Assembly: GCF_000262545.1 (NCBI RefSeq)
Contig: NZ_JH660660.1
Span: 458,975-522,974, forward strand
Length of the DNA stretch: 64,000 bases
Direction of reading: 5' to 3'
Source: Prevotella bivia DSM 20514
Lineage (GTDB): Bacteria; Bacteroidota; Bacteroidia; Bacteroidales; Bacteroidaceae
The position numbers and the translations under genes are program-made. The notes beneath the pieces were generated by a model. It was not told the DNA's origin, ran no database searches, and was given only the letters and a program-made list of their open reading frames with translations. Shown in pieces: positions 37,452 through 47,976 of the stretch. Each line of letters starts with the position of its first letter. Positions within the stretch are counted from its first letter, which is position 1.

Positions 37452-39041
37452 ATGACAAAATTAAAGAATTTATTGCGCTGTTACGCATCTGGTATGGGAA
37501 TAAGAAGTATTTCTAGTACTTTCCATATATCTCGTAACACCCTCCGCAAGTATGTCCGTAAATTCCAAGAAAGTGGCTTGTCTATGGAGCAAATTCTGTC
37601 GCTTTCAGATGATAAGCTAGCGGACTTGTTTTCAGATGGGCATTCTCGTAACCGTCCGCCTTCTGCTCGTAAGTTGGAGTTAGAGGCACTTGTTCCTGAT
37701 TATGTGAAACGGCTTAGCAAGAAGGGTGTTTCTATCTTATCTCTTCACACGGAGTATCTCAAAACTCATCCTAATGGTTACCAGTATTCTACTTTCAAAC
37801 ACGCAATCCATGCCTACAGATGTCAAACACGAGCCGTAGGACATGTAGAGCACCTTGCTGGCGATCAGATGTATATTGATTATGCGGGTGATAAACTAGA
37901 GATAGTCGAAGAACAGACGGGTGAGGTGCGGAAGGTAGAGGTTTTTGTGGCTACCCTTCCATGCAGTCATTACACCTATTGCGAGGCAGTGTGGTCGCAG
38001 AAGAAGGAAGACCTTATCGTTGCTTGCGAGAATGCTCTTCATTTCTTTGGTGGTGTACCCAAGGCTGTTGTGCCTGACAACTTAAAATCAGCCGTTATCC
38101 GCAGTGATCGTAATGAGCCTGTTATCAATGACGACTTCGCTGCTATGGCTGAATTTTATGACATGGCTGTTTATCCAGCTAGGGTGCGCCGTCCCAAGGA
38201 CAAGGCACTGGTTGAGAATGCTGTAAAGCTAATGTATCGGTCGGTATATGTAGATATTGAAGGGCAAATTTTCCATAATCTAGAATCACTTAATATTGCT
38301 ATACGCACATCTTTAGAAGCATTTAATAGCCGTAGATTGAGTGGACGTAAGGAATCCCGCCAAGAACTATTTGAGGAAATGGAAAAAGATTTTCTTCGTC
38401 CTCTTCCTACCGCTCGCTATCAGATGAAGTCTAGAAAGTCTGCTACTGTCATGGCTAATAGCTTCGTTATGCTAAGAAAGCATAGTTATAGTGTTCCAAC
38501 AGAGTATATCGGCAAACGTATGGAGCTTATTTACGATAATGACAATGTTCAAATCTACTATGGGTTAAAGTTAGTTACCATCCATCAGCGAGATGATACT
38601 CCCTATACCTACTCACAGAAAGATGCACATAATCTTCCTGGTCATCATGGTAGCTTTGAAAAGGATTTGGAGGAAATATATCAACGGGCAGGGCAAATAG
38701 ACAACATCCTTCTGCTTTATCTCAAGGAAGTCGCTACGCAGATGAAATATCCACCAAAAGCCTTCCGCTCTTGCCGTGGTATCATGTCGCTGGAGAAGAA
38801 GTATGGCATGGCTCGTCTAGTAGCAGCTTGTAACTGTGCTTCGGAAGGACGACGCTATGGCTATAATGAGATAAAGGATATACTACAGAAGGGTGATGAT
38901 GCTTCCTATATATCTATGGATGAAGATAATATGGAGCTATCTCCTGAATATAAATCAAAAACGCATAAGAACATACGAGGCAAGGATTATTTCTCAAAGC
39001 AATTATCCAATAATAACAATAATAGCAAACAATTAAAGTAA
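37452..39041 (+). CDS. istA: IS21 transposase IstA (copy B)
   Basis: This 529-residue protein is identical to those of copies A and C, with a complete helix-turn-helix and DDE core. It starts 180 nt inside the IS, after the terminal repeats. Confidence 0.96.
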   Translation: MTKLKNLLRCYASGMGIRSISSTFHISRNTLRKYVRKFQESGLSMEQILSLSDDKLADLFSDGHSRNRPPSARKLELEALVPDYVKRLSKKGVSILSLHTEYLKTHPNGYQYSTFKHAIHAYRCQTRAVGHVEHLAGDQMYIDYAGDKLEIVEEQTGEVRKVEVFVATLPCSHYTYCEAVWSQKKEDLIVACENALHFFGGVPKAVVPDNLKSAVIRSDRNEPVINDDFAAMAEFYDMAVYPARVRRPKDKALVENAVKLMYRSVYVDIEGQIFHNLESLNIAIRTSLEAFNSRRLSGRKESRQELFEEMEKDFLRPLPTARYQMKSRKSATVMANSFVMLRKHSYSVPTEYIGKRMELIYDNDNVQIYYGLKLVTIHQRDDTPYTYSQKDAHNLPGHHGSFEKDLEEIYQRAGQIDNILLLYLKEVATQMKYPPKAFRSCRGIMSLEKKYGMARLVAACNCASEGRRYGYNEIKDILQKGDDASYISMDEDNMELSPEYKSKTHKNIRGKDYFSKQLSNNNNNSKQLK

Positions 39042-39047
39042 ACAACT

Positions 39048-39836
39048 ATGGAACTAAATAATAATAAGACAGCACCTATTGTGCAAGAAATGGATAAGAA
39101 TCAGTTATCTCTTGATTTAATGCATAGAATGAGGCTTACGGGTATGGCAACTGCCTTTGAAGAAAGTCTAACAACTACAATTGCAGATACGATGACACCA
39201 GATGCCTTTTTATCATGGCTCTTATCTCGAGAATGGGACTATCGTTCCGCAGCTGCTATTGAAAGACTCATAAAATCAGCAGGGTTTAGATATAAAGCCT
39301 ATCCTGAGCAAATAGATTATAATATCAATCGCAACCTTAGCCAAAACAAAATGGAGAGAATACTCTCACTTGATTTTATCAAGCAAGGACGCAATATATT
39401 TATTACTGGTTCATCAGGAACTGGTAAAAGTTTTATCGCTACAGCTATAGGCTATCATGCTTGTAAAAATGGTATTAGAACGATGTATGCTAATATGTCA
39501 AAATTACTAGGGATACTTAAAGTCGCCAAGAATAAAGGAACGTTAGAAACAGAGCTAAAGAAGATAGAGCGATGTCGCTTGTTAATCCTCGACGATGCCT
39601 TCCTTGTACCTGTAGATGCAAAAGAGCGTCCTATATTACTTGATATTATAGAAGATAGGCATGAAAGGAAGTCGATTATCATATCTTCTCAACTTCCTGT
39701 GGACAACTGGTACGATGCAATAGGCGACCCTACCGTGGCAGATGCTGTACTAGATAGAATCGTGCATAGCTCATATCAAATAGAACTAACTGGAGAGAGT
39801 CTTAGAAAGATAAAAGCAAAGAATATTGGTAGGTAA
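39048..39836 (+). CDS. istB: IS21 helper ATPase IstB (copy B)
   Basis: This 262-residue AAA+ ATPase is identical to the other two copies and has intact Walker A and B motifs. It begins 6 nt after istA. Confidence 0.96.
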   Translation: MELNNNKTAPIVQEMDKNQLSLDLMHRMRLTGMATAFEESLTTTIADTMTPDAFLSWLLSREWDYRSAAAIERLIKSAGFRYKAYPEQIDYNINRNLSQNKMERILSLDFIKQGRNIFITGSSGTGKSFIATAIGYHACKNGIRTMYANMSKLLGILKVAKNKGTLETELKKIERCRLLILDDAFLVPVDAKERPILLDIIEDRHERKSIIISSQLPVDNWYDAIGDPTVADAVLDRIVHSSYQIELTGESLRKIKAKNIGR

Positions 39837-39948
39837 TAGCGAAATAAAATGACCCACCCGACCAGGGCATTTAGTGGGTCAATAATAAATCGTTTTACTG
39901 GGTCTAAAATACTTTGCCAGCGTGGGTCAAATTAGTGTGGCTTTTCCA

Positions 39949-40965
39949 GAGCATTGTTTTTTCTTTTATTAAATCCATAAGGGATTTGAGCCTATTAACA
40001 GGACCTATACTTGATAAAATTCTTACGATATCTACATTTTTGTCAATTAATCTAAACAATCCTCTTATTCCTGTTTGGGTTAAATTTAAAAGCATCTTTT
40101 CATTATATTCTTGGGCATCTTTAGAAACTCCATAACAATTTCCTAAATAAGATAATAAAACTGCTTTTAAATAGGTGTTTAAGGATGCAATTGGAATTTC
40201 ATATCCTAAGGCATCAAGTTCTTTGGCAAAATTTGGTTCATTATAAAAATTGTTCCATTCATAATGAGCATCTATGAGAAACTGAGCGTGTTTCTTAAAA
40301 ATAACTTCTTTATAAGATTCTGGTATATAAGAAACACCATTAACTAGTTTTAAAAAGCTTAGTGCTTCATTAGCTCCATCTTTCCCTTTAACTTCTCGCA
40401 GAGATGCAAACTTAACAGCTATACTACTTTTTACATCTTCAGAAACAATATTCCATAATGATGGAGCAATCAATTTTACATTGTATTTTAGATTTGCATT
40501 ACAATCAGGTTTGATATAATTTGAAAACAAATTATGTAAAATAGGACCATGAATTTTTGACGACTGATTTTCTATAATAGCACATATCTCCTCACCTTTC
40601 TCAAGTTTTTCTGATGACAAATTTTCTATGAGGTCTTTAATTTGCAATCCTGGAGCTGGTAGATCGTATGTAAGAACATACTTTATGCAATTCTTGATAA
40701 AATTAAATGTCTCTATCTTATCTAATGCACCCATAGGAAAATGAGCTGTTGAGAAATTATTCCGTATTTCTCGACACTGTTCAAGATAGAAATGGGCCTC
40801 ATGTGGAATGATGCCGAGAGAAAAAGTACCAGAGATAATTTGATAATCTTTTACTTCTCTTAAGTCTTCAATTGTTTTTAATTTTTTACCCTCCCAATTA
40901 ATCGCACTGGAGAAATATTCAATACCATAGGAAATAATTTTACGGTACAAATCATAAATTGCCAA
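39949..40965 (-). pseudogene. HEPN-like protein truncated by IS21
   Basis: Not assigned to a known family. About 338 helical residues are visible, ending DLIKEKTM exactly at the right end of IS21 copy B, so the 3' end is lost. At about residue 70 there is CREIRNNFSTAH, which resembles the R-N-x-His motif of HEPN ribonucleases. No ATG opens the frame: TTG at 40965 could start it, but in-frame coding-like sequence (GVPFGLNDAAINYIWN) continues upstream to about 41115, so the 5' end may also be lost. AT-rich composition differs from the tra genes. A defence-type RNase is possible but unproven. Confidence 0.45.
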
Positions 40966-41240
40966 ATTCCAAATATAATTTATTGCGGCATCATTTAAGC
41001 CGAAAGGGACGCCACAGATCGTTTCTGTGCAAAGTCGGATTTTGCCAAACGAGAGAATATATGTACCTTTGTATATGAGTTGGCACCTAACCCGTTTCGG
41101 GTGTGTACACTCTCAGGTCTTAATCCAATGACCGGTATACAGTCCCAGTAATATTCAATCAACTGTGTACTTTTTTCAGGAATCGCATAGACAATGCAAA
41201 TGTCATTTACATCATTATTAAGTATAAGGAGGAATTTAAA

Positions 41241-43367
41241 ATGAACAATTACAACAAACATTTATCCCACAGTCACCATAATCATGGCGACATGGATCAT
41301 TCAAAACATGAGCACGTAAGCACGGAAGAACATGGAGACTATAAGGATCAACATCAAGAACATCATGCTGGGCATGATCACAGCGGGCACAGTGGGCATG
41401 ACCACAGCGGGCACGGTGGGCATGAGCATCATCATCACGGTAACTTTAAGGAACTTTTCTTAAAGTCATTGCCAATAGGAATCATTATTATGCTCTTATC
41501 CCCTATGGCTGGGTTTGAACTACCATTCCAGTTTGCTTTTCCATATTCTGATATTGTAGTAGCTATTTTATCTACTATATTAATTATTTATGGTGGACGT
41601 CCATTCTATCAAGGGGCAGTTGACGAATTTAAACAAAAAGAACCTGGAATGATGGCTCTCGTTTCTTTAGGTTTAAGTGTTTCATATTTATATAGTATTT
41701 ATACTGTAATAGCAAGCTACGTAACAGGTGTACAAATTATGGATTTTTTCTTTGAATTTGCTTCATTACTATTAATCATGTTATTAGGTCACTGGATTGA
41801 GATGAAAGCTATTGGAGAAGCAGGAGATGCACAAGAAGAACTGGCTAAGCTAGTACCAAAAGATGCTCATGTAGTATTAGATGACGATTCAATAGAAACA
41901 CGACCAGTTGCTGACTTAAAGGTAGGTGATTTAATTCGAGTTCAAGCTGGAGAAAATGTGCCAGCAGATGGAACTATCGAGCGTGGCGAATCACGTTTAA
42001 ATGAAGCTCTTCTAACTGGAGAATCAAAAGCAGTTAAAAAAGGTCCTGGCGATGAAGTAATCGGAGGCTCAACAAATGGAGAAGGGGTTCTTTATATTAA
42101 AGTGAATGAGACAGGTGATCAATCCTTTATATCTCAAGTTCAGAATTTAATCAGCCAAGCTCAAAGTCAGCCTTCCAGAGTAGAAAATATTGCTCAAAAG
42201 GTTGCAGGATGGCTCTTCTATATTGCTGTTATTGTCGCGCTAATTGCTTTTGTAACATGGATGGTTATAGAAGATGTGCCAACGGCAGTTATATTTACAA
42301 CTACTACATTAGTTATTGCTTGTCCTCACGCTTTGGGTCTAGCTATTCCATTGGTCACCGCTCGTAGCACAAGCTTAGGGGCAAGTCGTGGCTTACTAGT
42401 AAAAGACCGCCAAGCCTTAGAAATAGCTCAAGATGCAGATGTGATGATTTTAGATAAAACGGGTACTTTAACAACTGGTGAGTTTAAAGTATTAGACGTT
42501 GAACTTTTTAATAACAAATATAATAAAGAGGAAATCATTGCCTTACTGGCAGGTATTGAAGGAGGATCTAGCCACCCGATTGCTCAATCAATTATAAGCT
42601 TCGCTAAGCAGCAAGGTATAAGTCCAGTATCTTTTGATTCAATTGATGTGATTTCCGGTGCTGGCGTAGAAGGCAAAGCCAAGGGCCATAGTTACCAATT
42701 AATCAGCCAAAAAGCCTACGGACGTAATCTGGATATGGATATTCCAAAAGGAGCAACTCTCAGTGTCTTAGTAGAAAACGATGATGCTATTGGTGCTGTA
42801 GCTTTAGGGGATGAATTAAAACCAACGAGCAAAGAGTTAATTAAAGTTCTTAAAAAGAACAATATTCAACCAATTATGGCAACAGGTGATAATGAAAAAG
42901 CAGCTCAAGGAGCGGCAGAAGATTTAGAGATTGAATATAGATCAAATCAATCTCCACAAGACAAATATGAGTTAGTAAAAACACTTAAAGAAGAAGGAAA
43001 GAAAGTTATCATGGTAGGTGACGGTGTCAATGATGCTCCTTCTCTTGCCTTGGCAGATGTTGGTATAGCTGTAGGCGCTGGAACCCAAGTGGCGTTGGAT
43101 TCAGCTGATGTCATCTTGACTCAATCTGATCCAGGAGATATTGAATCATTTATTGAATTAGCACACAAGACAACTCGTAAAATGAAACAAAATCTCTTTT
43201 GGGGAGCTGGTTATAACATTATAGCTATCCCTCTAGCTGCAGGAATTTTGGCTCCTATTGGTATCACATTAAGCCCTGCATTAGGAGCAATTCTAATGTC
43301 TGTGTCAACAGTCATCGTCGCCATTAATGCTATTTTATTAAGTTTAGATCCAAAAAATAACGGTTAA
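41241..43367 (+). CDS. copB: CopB-type copper P-type ATPase
   Basis: This heavy-metal P1B ATPase would export copper (CopB/P1B-3 type) across the inner membrane. The 708 residues have a His-rich N-terminus (about 1-67, runs of HDHSGH), then membrane helices, actuator motif TGES at 259-262, the CPH metal motif in IACPHALGL at 361-363 (CPH marks the CopB group), phosphorylation site DKTGT at 405, an SSHP motif near 445 and GDGVNDAP near 595. A perfect Shine-Dalgarno AAGGAGG sits upstream, a Firmicutes trait unlike Bacteroidetes. It resembles enterococcal/staphylococcal CopB and TcrB. No copper repressor gene lies nearby. Confidence 0.93.
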   Translation: MNNYNKHLSHSHHNHGDMDHSKHEHVSTEEHGDYKDQHQEHHAGHDHSGHSGHDHSGHGGHEHHHHGNFKELFLKSLPIGIIIMLLSPMAGFELPFQFAFPYSDIVVAILSTILIIYGGRPFYQGAVDEFKQKEPGMMALVSLGLSVSYLYSIYTVIASYVTGVQIMDFFFEFASLLLIMLLGHWIEMKAIGEAGDAQEELAKLVPKDAHVVLDDDSIETRPVADLKVGDLIRVQAGENVPADGTIERGESRLNEALLTGESKAVKKGPGDEVIGGSTNGEGVLYIKVNETGDQSFISQVQNLISQAQSQPSRVENIAQKVAGWLFYIAVIVALIAFVTWMVIEDVPTAVIFTTTTLVIACPHALGLAIPLVTARSTSLGASRGLLVKDRQALEIAQDADVMILDKTGTLTTGEFKVLDVELFNNKYNKEEIIALLAGIEGGSSHPIAQSIISFAKQQGISPVSFDSIDVISGAGVEGKAKGHSYQLISQKAYGRNLDMDIPKGATLSVLVENDDAIGAVALGDELKPTSKELIKVLKKNNIQPIMATGDNEKAAQGAAEDLEIEYRSNQSPQDKYELVKTLKEEGKKVIMVGDGVNDAPSLALADVGIAVGAGTQVALDSADVILTQSDPGDIESFIELAHKTTRKMKQNLFWGAGYNIIAIPLAAGILAPIGITLSPALGAILMSVSTVIVAINAILLSLDPKNNG

Positions 43368-43451
43368 CAGATCGAATGATTGAAACTCCTTAAAGTATCA
43401 AGATACAATAGTTTTACAGGAGAAAAAGAGATGTAAGTACTGGCTCTTTGT

Positions 43452-43503
43452 AAAATCGTGTTGGTAGAAGTAGACGATTTTTCTACCAACACGATTTTTA
43501 ATT
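43452..43503 (+). terminator. Strong intrinsic terminator after copB
   Basis: Perfect 18-bp arms AAAATCGTGTTGGTAGAA (43452-43469) and its complement (43481-43498), an 11-nt loop and a T run. The A run before it makes it able to work in both directions, also ending the gene at 43692-44171. Confidence 0.85.
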
Positions 43504-43691
43504 TATTATAAAACTGATTTCTTTTAAAATCCTATAAGCCATTGATTTTATAAGTTTTATAGCTTGTTATTCTATTTTCTTGACATCAATACTACAGTCT
43601 CAACCCCTATGGTTATGGGGAACATATCCACGCTCGTAGATGGAAACATATCAAAGATTGGCTCTCGTTTGTAGGAACATATCGACTGTAA
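43504..43691 (+). other. Stretch between copB and copZ with a short orphan reading-frame end
   Basis: No full gene is seen. A plus-strand frame reads NPYGYGEHIHARRWKHIKDW and ends FVGTYRL-stop at about 43692. It looks like the C-terminal tail of a protein whose upstream part is missing; the family was not recognised. Confidence 0.25.
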
Positions 43692-44171
<480 letters not shown>

Positions 44172-44234
44172 ATTCTTAGCCTCCATATTTTCATTATAAT
44201 TTCTTTTTTAAACTAGGTAAAACCAATTTTGTAG

Positions 44235-45287
44235 AGTCCAACAGCAAATGCAAATTTATGGAAAGTTTTCGAAGAATTTGTATTTAGGGGTATCAAAATT
44301 TAATTTTTCTCTTGGTCTTCTGTTTATTTTCTTTTGTATTTCCATTATTTTTCGGTCAGAGAAATCGTTGAAGTTTGCCTTTTTTGGTATGTACCTTCTA
44401 ATGAGTTTATTTGCGTTCTCTACAGCACCTTTCTGCCAGGAGGAGTAAGAATCGGTGAAGTAAACCACCACCGGATTTCTTCCATTCATGCTGAGCCGCC
44501 TTGTTATTTCCTCGTGTGCGGCAAACTCACATCCATTGTCAGTGGTAATGGTAAGCAGTGATTCCCTATATGGAAAGAGCAATTTTGCCACGGTCTTTGC
44601 CGTTGGTAACGCCTTCCGTCCCTGCGGCAGTCTTTCCATGAGAATGTAGTTAGTCGAGCGTTCCGTTAAGGTGACAATGGCATGACCGTACGAGTCGACG
44701 ATAGTGTCCAGTTCCCAGTCTCCGAAGCGCGTGCCGTCAGCCTGCATTGGTCTCTGGTGTATGCTTATACGGTTAGGGATATTGGTAGCCTTCGTAGGAC
44801 GCAACGCCTTGCTCCTCTTTGTGTATTTGAGCCTATGTGGCATATGTGAAGCAAGTTTTCCGGTGGTGTCTGCATGGACGTGGTTGTAGATGGTCTGCTT
44901 CACGATGTGAATACCCTCACGTCTGAGCACGCCTGCAATTTGGCTGGGAGACCAGTCCTCATCCTCTATCATGCGGTCAACACGCCACCATAAGTCCTCA
45001 GGCTTGCGGTGATTGCCTTTAAAGCCGTGCTTGCGGGCTTCGCACTTGGATTGTGCATACTTCCACACATGCGTGCCGTCTGGCTTGGAGTTTCGCCTGA
45101 TTTCACGGATGACCGTTGAGCAGGACACTTCGATTTCCCTTGCTATACGGGATTTGCTCCATTTCCTTTGAAGTCCAAGATAGATTTCGTATCTTTGTGC
45201 TTCGATTAGTTGATTTGACATAGCAATACAAAATTAATTAATCTTAGGGAGATTTCGGTCTCCCTTTTTTTATTTGTATTGCTGATT
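44235..45287 (-). mobile_element. IS30-family insertion sequence
   Basis: It contains one full transposase gene. Likely ends are the related inverted sequences around 44240 (AACAGCAAATGCAAAT) and 45285 (reverse complement reads AATCAGCAATACAAAT). Near the transposase start there is also an inverted pair AGCAATACAAA/TTTGTATTGCT (45223-45283) around a GGGAGA/TCTCCC hairpin. It lies between the copper cassette and the second tra block, next to a perfect 20-bp palindrome. Exact ends are uncertain. Confidence 0.75.
44256..45221 (-). CDS. IS30-family transposase
   Basis: The 321-residue protein has an N-terminal helix-turn-helix (WSKSRIAREIEVSCSTVIRE), a second DNA-binding part (WSPSQIAGVLRREG) and the DDE core: FGDWELDTIVD, TTDNGCEFAAHEEI and WQKGAVENANKLIRRYIPK. 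It belongs to the group of Bacteroides IS4351 but is divergent from it. It is full length with no frame break. A degraded relative lies at 63481-63570. Confidence 0.92.
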   Translation of the reverse strand: MSNQLIEAQRYEIYLGLQRKWSKSRIAREIEVSCSTVIREIRRNSKPDGTHVWKYAQSKCEARKHGFKGNHRKPEDLWWRVDRMIEDEDWSPSQIAGVLRREGIHIVKQTIYNHVHADTTGKLASHMPHRLKYTKRSKALRPTKATNIPNRISIHQRPMQADGTRFGDWELDTIVDSYGHAIVTLTERSTNYILMERLPQGRKALPTAKTVAKLLFPYRESLLTITTDNGCEFAAHEEITRRLSMNGRNPVVVYFTDSYSSWQKGAVENANKLIRRYIPKKANFNDFSDRKIMEIQKKINRRPREKLNFDTPKYKFFENFP

Positions 45288-45296
45288 GTTTCTTTA

Positions 45297-45360
45297 CCTC
45301 GCCGAGAGATGCAGACAACCTCTCGCTACGCTTCGAGAACGTCTGCATCTCTCGGCGAGG
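45297..45360. repeat. Perfect 20-bp inverted repeat with nested stem
   Basis: Arms CCTCGCCGAGAGATGCAGAC (45297-45316) and the exact complement (45341-45360) enclose a 24-nt loop, which itself holds TCTCG/CGAGA. It lies a few bases from the predicted IS30 end. IS30-type elements often insert beside palindromes, so it may be the target; no T run follows. Confidence 0.7.
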
Positions 45361-45417
45361 GGTACTCTTTTATTGCACTTCGATTTTGAATCTGCACAAG
45401 AGTCATTCTGTGTAAAA

Positions 45418-45927
45418 TCATGGAATATAAAACAGCGCAAACTCCACCTGTCTGCGTTTAACTAACCCATTCAAGGCTTTTCCCTTATATTGGCAGAACG
45501 AAACATACTCCCGATAGATATTTCTATCTCCTGCTTCTATCTTTCGTAGCAGCCTACTCTTGGGGTGCTTGCCATAACCAAGCAATCGTCCTACACCCAC
45601 ATTATAGGCAAGCAAGGTCAGCAGCAGGGCATCCTTACCATAGCCTTTGAAGTGTTCAAAGCATTTCCAAAGGTCGGCACGGAGCAGTGAGTCAGCCTGC
45701 CGTTCCGTCATATCCGCAGTGAAACGTTCTCCTGGTTGCAGCTGATGACCATATCCAACATACGGAAAATCCTTCGGCTTATTATGAAGTCCCTCAAAGT
45801 ATTTAACAACAACTACCGCACGCTCAAAAGGTGGCAAGTCTGCCAGCCGTACTCTGCGTTGGGCAAGAATCGGATGGCAGAACAAGCACACCATACAGAA
45901 TAAAGCAAAGCGTTTAACCGTTCGCAT
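45418..45927 (-). CDS. Lysozyme-like muramidase, second copy
   Basis: The 169-residue protein is closely similar to that at 11722-12228: signal peptide ending PILAQ, VKYFEGLH with catalytic Glu, YVGYGHQL and LLTLLAYNVGVG. Differences cluster after VKYFEGLH (NKPKDFP in place of GKGCYP). It is intact and is the last gene of the second tra fragment; the IS30 element and copper cassette follow. Confidence 0.85.
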   Translation of the reverse strand: MRTVKRFALFCMVCLFCHPILAQRRVRLADLPPFERAVVVVKYFEGLHNKPKDFPYVGYGHQLQPGERFTADMTERQADSLLRADLWKCFEHFKGYGKDALLLTLLAYNVGVGRLLGYGKHPKSRLLRKIEAGDRNIYREYVSFCQYKGKALNGLVKRRQVEFALFYIP

Positions 45928-45945
45928 CGTTCAAGGCTTTGGTAG

Positions 45946-46398
45946 CTACTGTGCGGTGGATTTTTCCTTATCCTCCTTCTCATTATTGAAGCTGAAGGTC
46001 AGTCGCTGCATACCGCCCATATTATCCTCCACGTACACGTCAATCGTCTGACGGTCAGATGACAGCGAGGTGTAGTATAAGCGGAACACATCTTTGGTGA
46101 GCGGATAGCAATCGTTGGGCTTAAACACTGTGCCATCGTCCATCCTCAATGTTCCCTTTCCATCGGGCTGGAAATAGCGGATAGTATAGCGAGTGTCGGC
46201 AAACTCACCGCCTCTCTTCAGTGTGCAGCGTATCTCAGCCGTCTGTCCTCTTATGATGTCCTTCTGAACCGGCATTGTCTCCACCGTAAACGGATAAGAC
46301 TGCTGAACATCCAATTCCCTATCACAAGCAGATAGGCAAAACACGGCAAGAGTCAGCACACCCATTACCCAAATAGTACTCAATATTTTCTTTTTCAT
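45946..46398 (-). CDS. traQ: TraQ (DUF3872 lipoprotein), second copy
   Basis: The 150-residue lipoprotein has lipobox FCLSAC and the same domain as the copy at 12215-12697, with scattered substitutions and a shorter C-terminus, so it does not overlap the lysozyme gene as the first copy does. It is intact and lies 12 nt after traO2. Confidence 0.82.
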   Translation of the reverse strand: MKKKILSTIWVMGVLTLAVFCLSACDRELDVQQSYPFTVETMPVQKDIIRGQTAEIRCTLKRGGEFADTRYTIRYFQPDGKGTLRMDDGTVFKPNDCYPLTKDVFRLYYTSLSSDRQTIDVYVEDNMGGMQRLTFSFNNEKEDKEKSTAQ

Positions 46399-46410
46399 TG
46401 CTTTTACCAG

Positions 46411-46995
46411 TTAAAGATTAAACCTAAATCCTGCCGAAAGCGCAGGACGGAAACGATGCACGTCAGAGCCGAAGAGCAACCGCCCTTGTGCCTTGACAAG
46501 AAACAGAAGCCTGTCCGTAAGGAATACTTCCACCGAGCCATGCACGGCACCACCATAGACAAAGCGGGAACGGTCGAGCAGCGTAGCCCCATCGGGCAGC
46601 AGCTTTTGATCCTCGTTGATTTCTTCATAACCACCTAATGCGGATATGCCACCATAGAGGAACACGTTCTTGCCATTGTCGGAGAGTATCTGGTGCATAT
46701 AGCCTACCTGCAAAAGCGCATCCTTGAGGTTTACGTTATAACTCCTGTACGGCATATTCTGCTGTTCATACTCTGCCATAACAAAGGTGTAGTTCTCCTT
46801 TTTGAGATAACGGGGAAGCGATATGCCTACACCGAAATTATCATCTGTAAAAAGCTTCTCTCCCTTGATAAGCGGAACACTCCCTACGACCTCTATTCCC
46901 CTTTGCTTGGGGATAAGTCGCTGTGCCTGCGATGGCAGACTGAAAGTCATAGCCACCGCAACGCATACTGTCAAAATGATATTCTTTTTTTTCAT
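46411..46995 (-). CDS. traO: TraO, second copy
   Basis: This outer-membrane-type protein of about 194 residues has a signal peptide ending PSQAQ and a terminal Leu after FRFN. It is similar to the copy at 12710-13291, but the region around FTDDNFGVGISLPRYLKKE differs clearly. The start ATG overlaps the traN2 stop (TAATG). Confidence 0.85.
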   Translation of the reverse strand: MKKKNIILTVCVAVAMTFSLPSQAQRLIPKQRGIEVVGSVPLIKGEKLFTDDNFGVGISLPRYLKKENYTFVMAEYEQQNMPYRSYNVNLKDALLQVGYMHQILSDNGKNVFLYGGISALGGYEEINEDQKLLPDGATLLDRSRFVYGGAVHGSVEVFLTDRLLFLVKAQGRLLFGSDVHRFRPALSAGFRFNL

Positions 46996-47864
46996 TACCA
47001 TTTCAGTTTGAGATTATCAATCTTCTTTGCCAACTGCAGGTCTTCTGCCGTTACATAAAAAGTCAGTGTACGACCGCCATTTCTCTCATAGAGTGTCACT
47101 TCAAGTTGCTTATCCTCCGAGAGGGCAAACTGCTCCAATACGAACACGGAATGCTCGCTATCCTTGCCCTTTACCTGCATCACCTGATGATAGGCACGAA
47201 GCGGCTGCAACACCTGTTCTTGTATGGCAGTGCGCTTTGCCATCTTCTTATCCACCACCCTGAACGTGATAAAATCCACTGAGTACGGCATATTCGTGCC
47301 GTTTTCCATACGAGTGTGGAAATACAGCAAGCCGTTATGGGCATACAAGCCACGAAGCAGGAACTTCATGCCGAACTGTTGTGCACCGATATGTTTGATG
47401 GTACGCTTGTCGTTCTGATAGATAGTCTGCATCATCAGCTTTACTAATACGGGCGACTCGTTGCCGAGTTCCTTAAAGTAAATGTCAGAGCGATTACTTG
47501 GCAGGCGTCCGTCCGTTGGTGACAAGAAGTCTTTCATCTCGATACTTAACTTCTCAGGCTCATCGGCATATTTGACATTGAAAGCATAAAACGAGCCGTC
47601 CTCACAAATCACGCTCATGTTGGTTTCCGTCTCAAAGTCCTTCACGGCAGCCTTCACGCGCAACACGTTCTCAGCATCCTCCGCTTTCCCTGCAATGATA
47701 TTCTGCGAACCTAAGTCTACATAACGAATAGTAGAAGGGAAGATAAGATGCACGGTCTTGTCAAAGGTAACGTCAAGACCATAAGGCAGTACGACACGCC
47801 CCGTTGGTATGGCACGGCTCATCCCTTGAAAGAGTTCGCCCGAAGTAAGCGGACGGTTTGGTGT
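46995..47864 (-). pseudogene. traN: TraN, second copy, 5' end lost at IS21 copy C
   Basis: The fragment starts at TPNRPLTSGELFQGM directly at the left end of IS21 copy C; the signal peptide and start are missing. The remaining 289 residues are nearly identical to the first traN. The last 250 bp or so (46996-47258) are identical to 13305-13558 while the neighbouring traO genes have diverged, which suggests gene conversion between the two tra copies. Confidence 0.88.
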
Positions 47865-47976
47865 TGGAAAAGCCACACTAATTTGACCCACGCTGGCAAA
47901 GTATTTTAGACCCAGTAAAACGATTTATTATTGACCCACTAAATGCCCTGGTCGGGTGGGTCATTTTATTTCGCTA

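Larger units (their letters stand above)
37272..39948 (+). mobile_element. IS21-family insertion sequence, copy B
   Basis: The 2677-bp element is in plus orientation, opposite to copies A and C. Termini are TGGAAAAGCCACAC and its reverse complement. The left flank is topB (CCCGAA), the right flank a different gene (GAGCAT), with no target duplication. With copy A it brackets the 28.5-kb tra-mob-peptide block in inverted orientation. Confidence 0.95.

Noticed and set aside
40995..41261. 88-codon minus-strand frame overlapping the copB start
   Set aside because: It overlaps the copB Shine-Dalgarno and start; the other minus-strand frame through here looks more protein-like.
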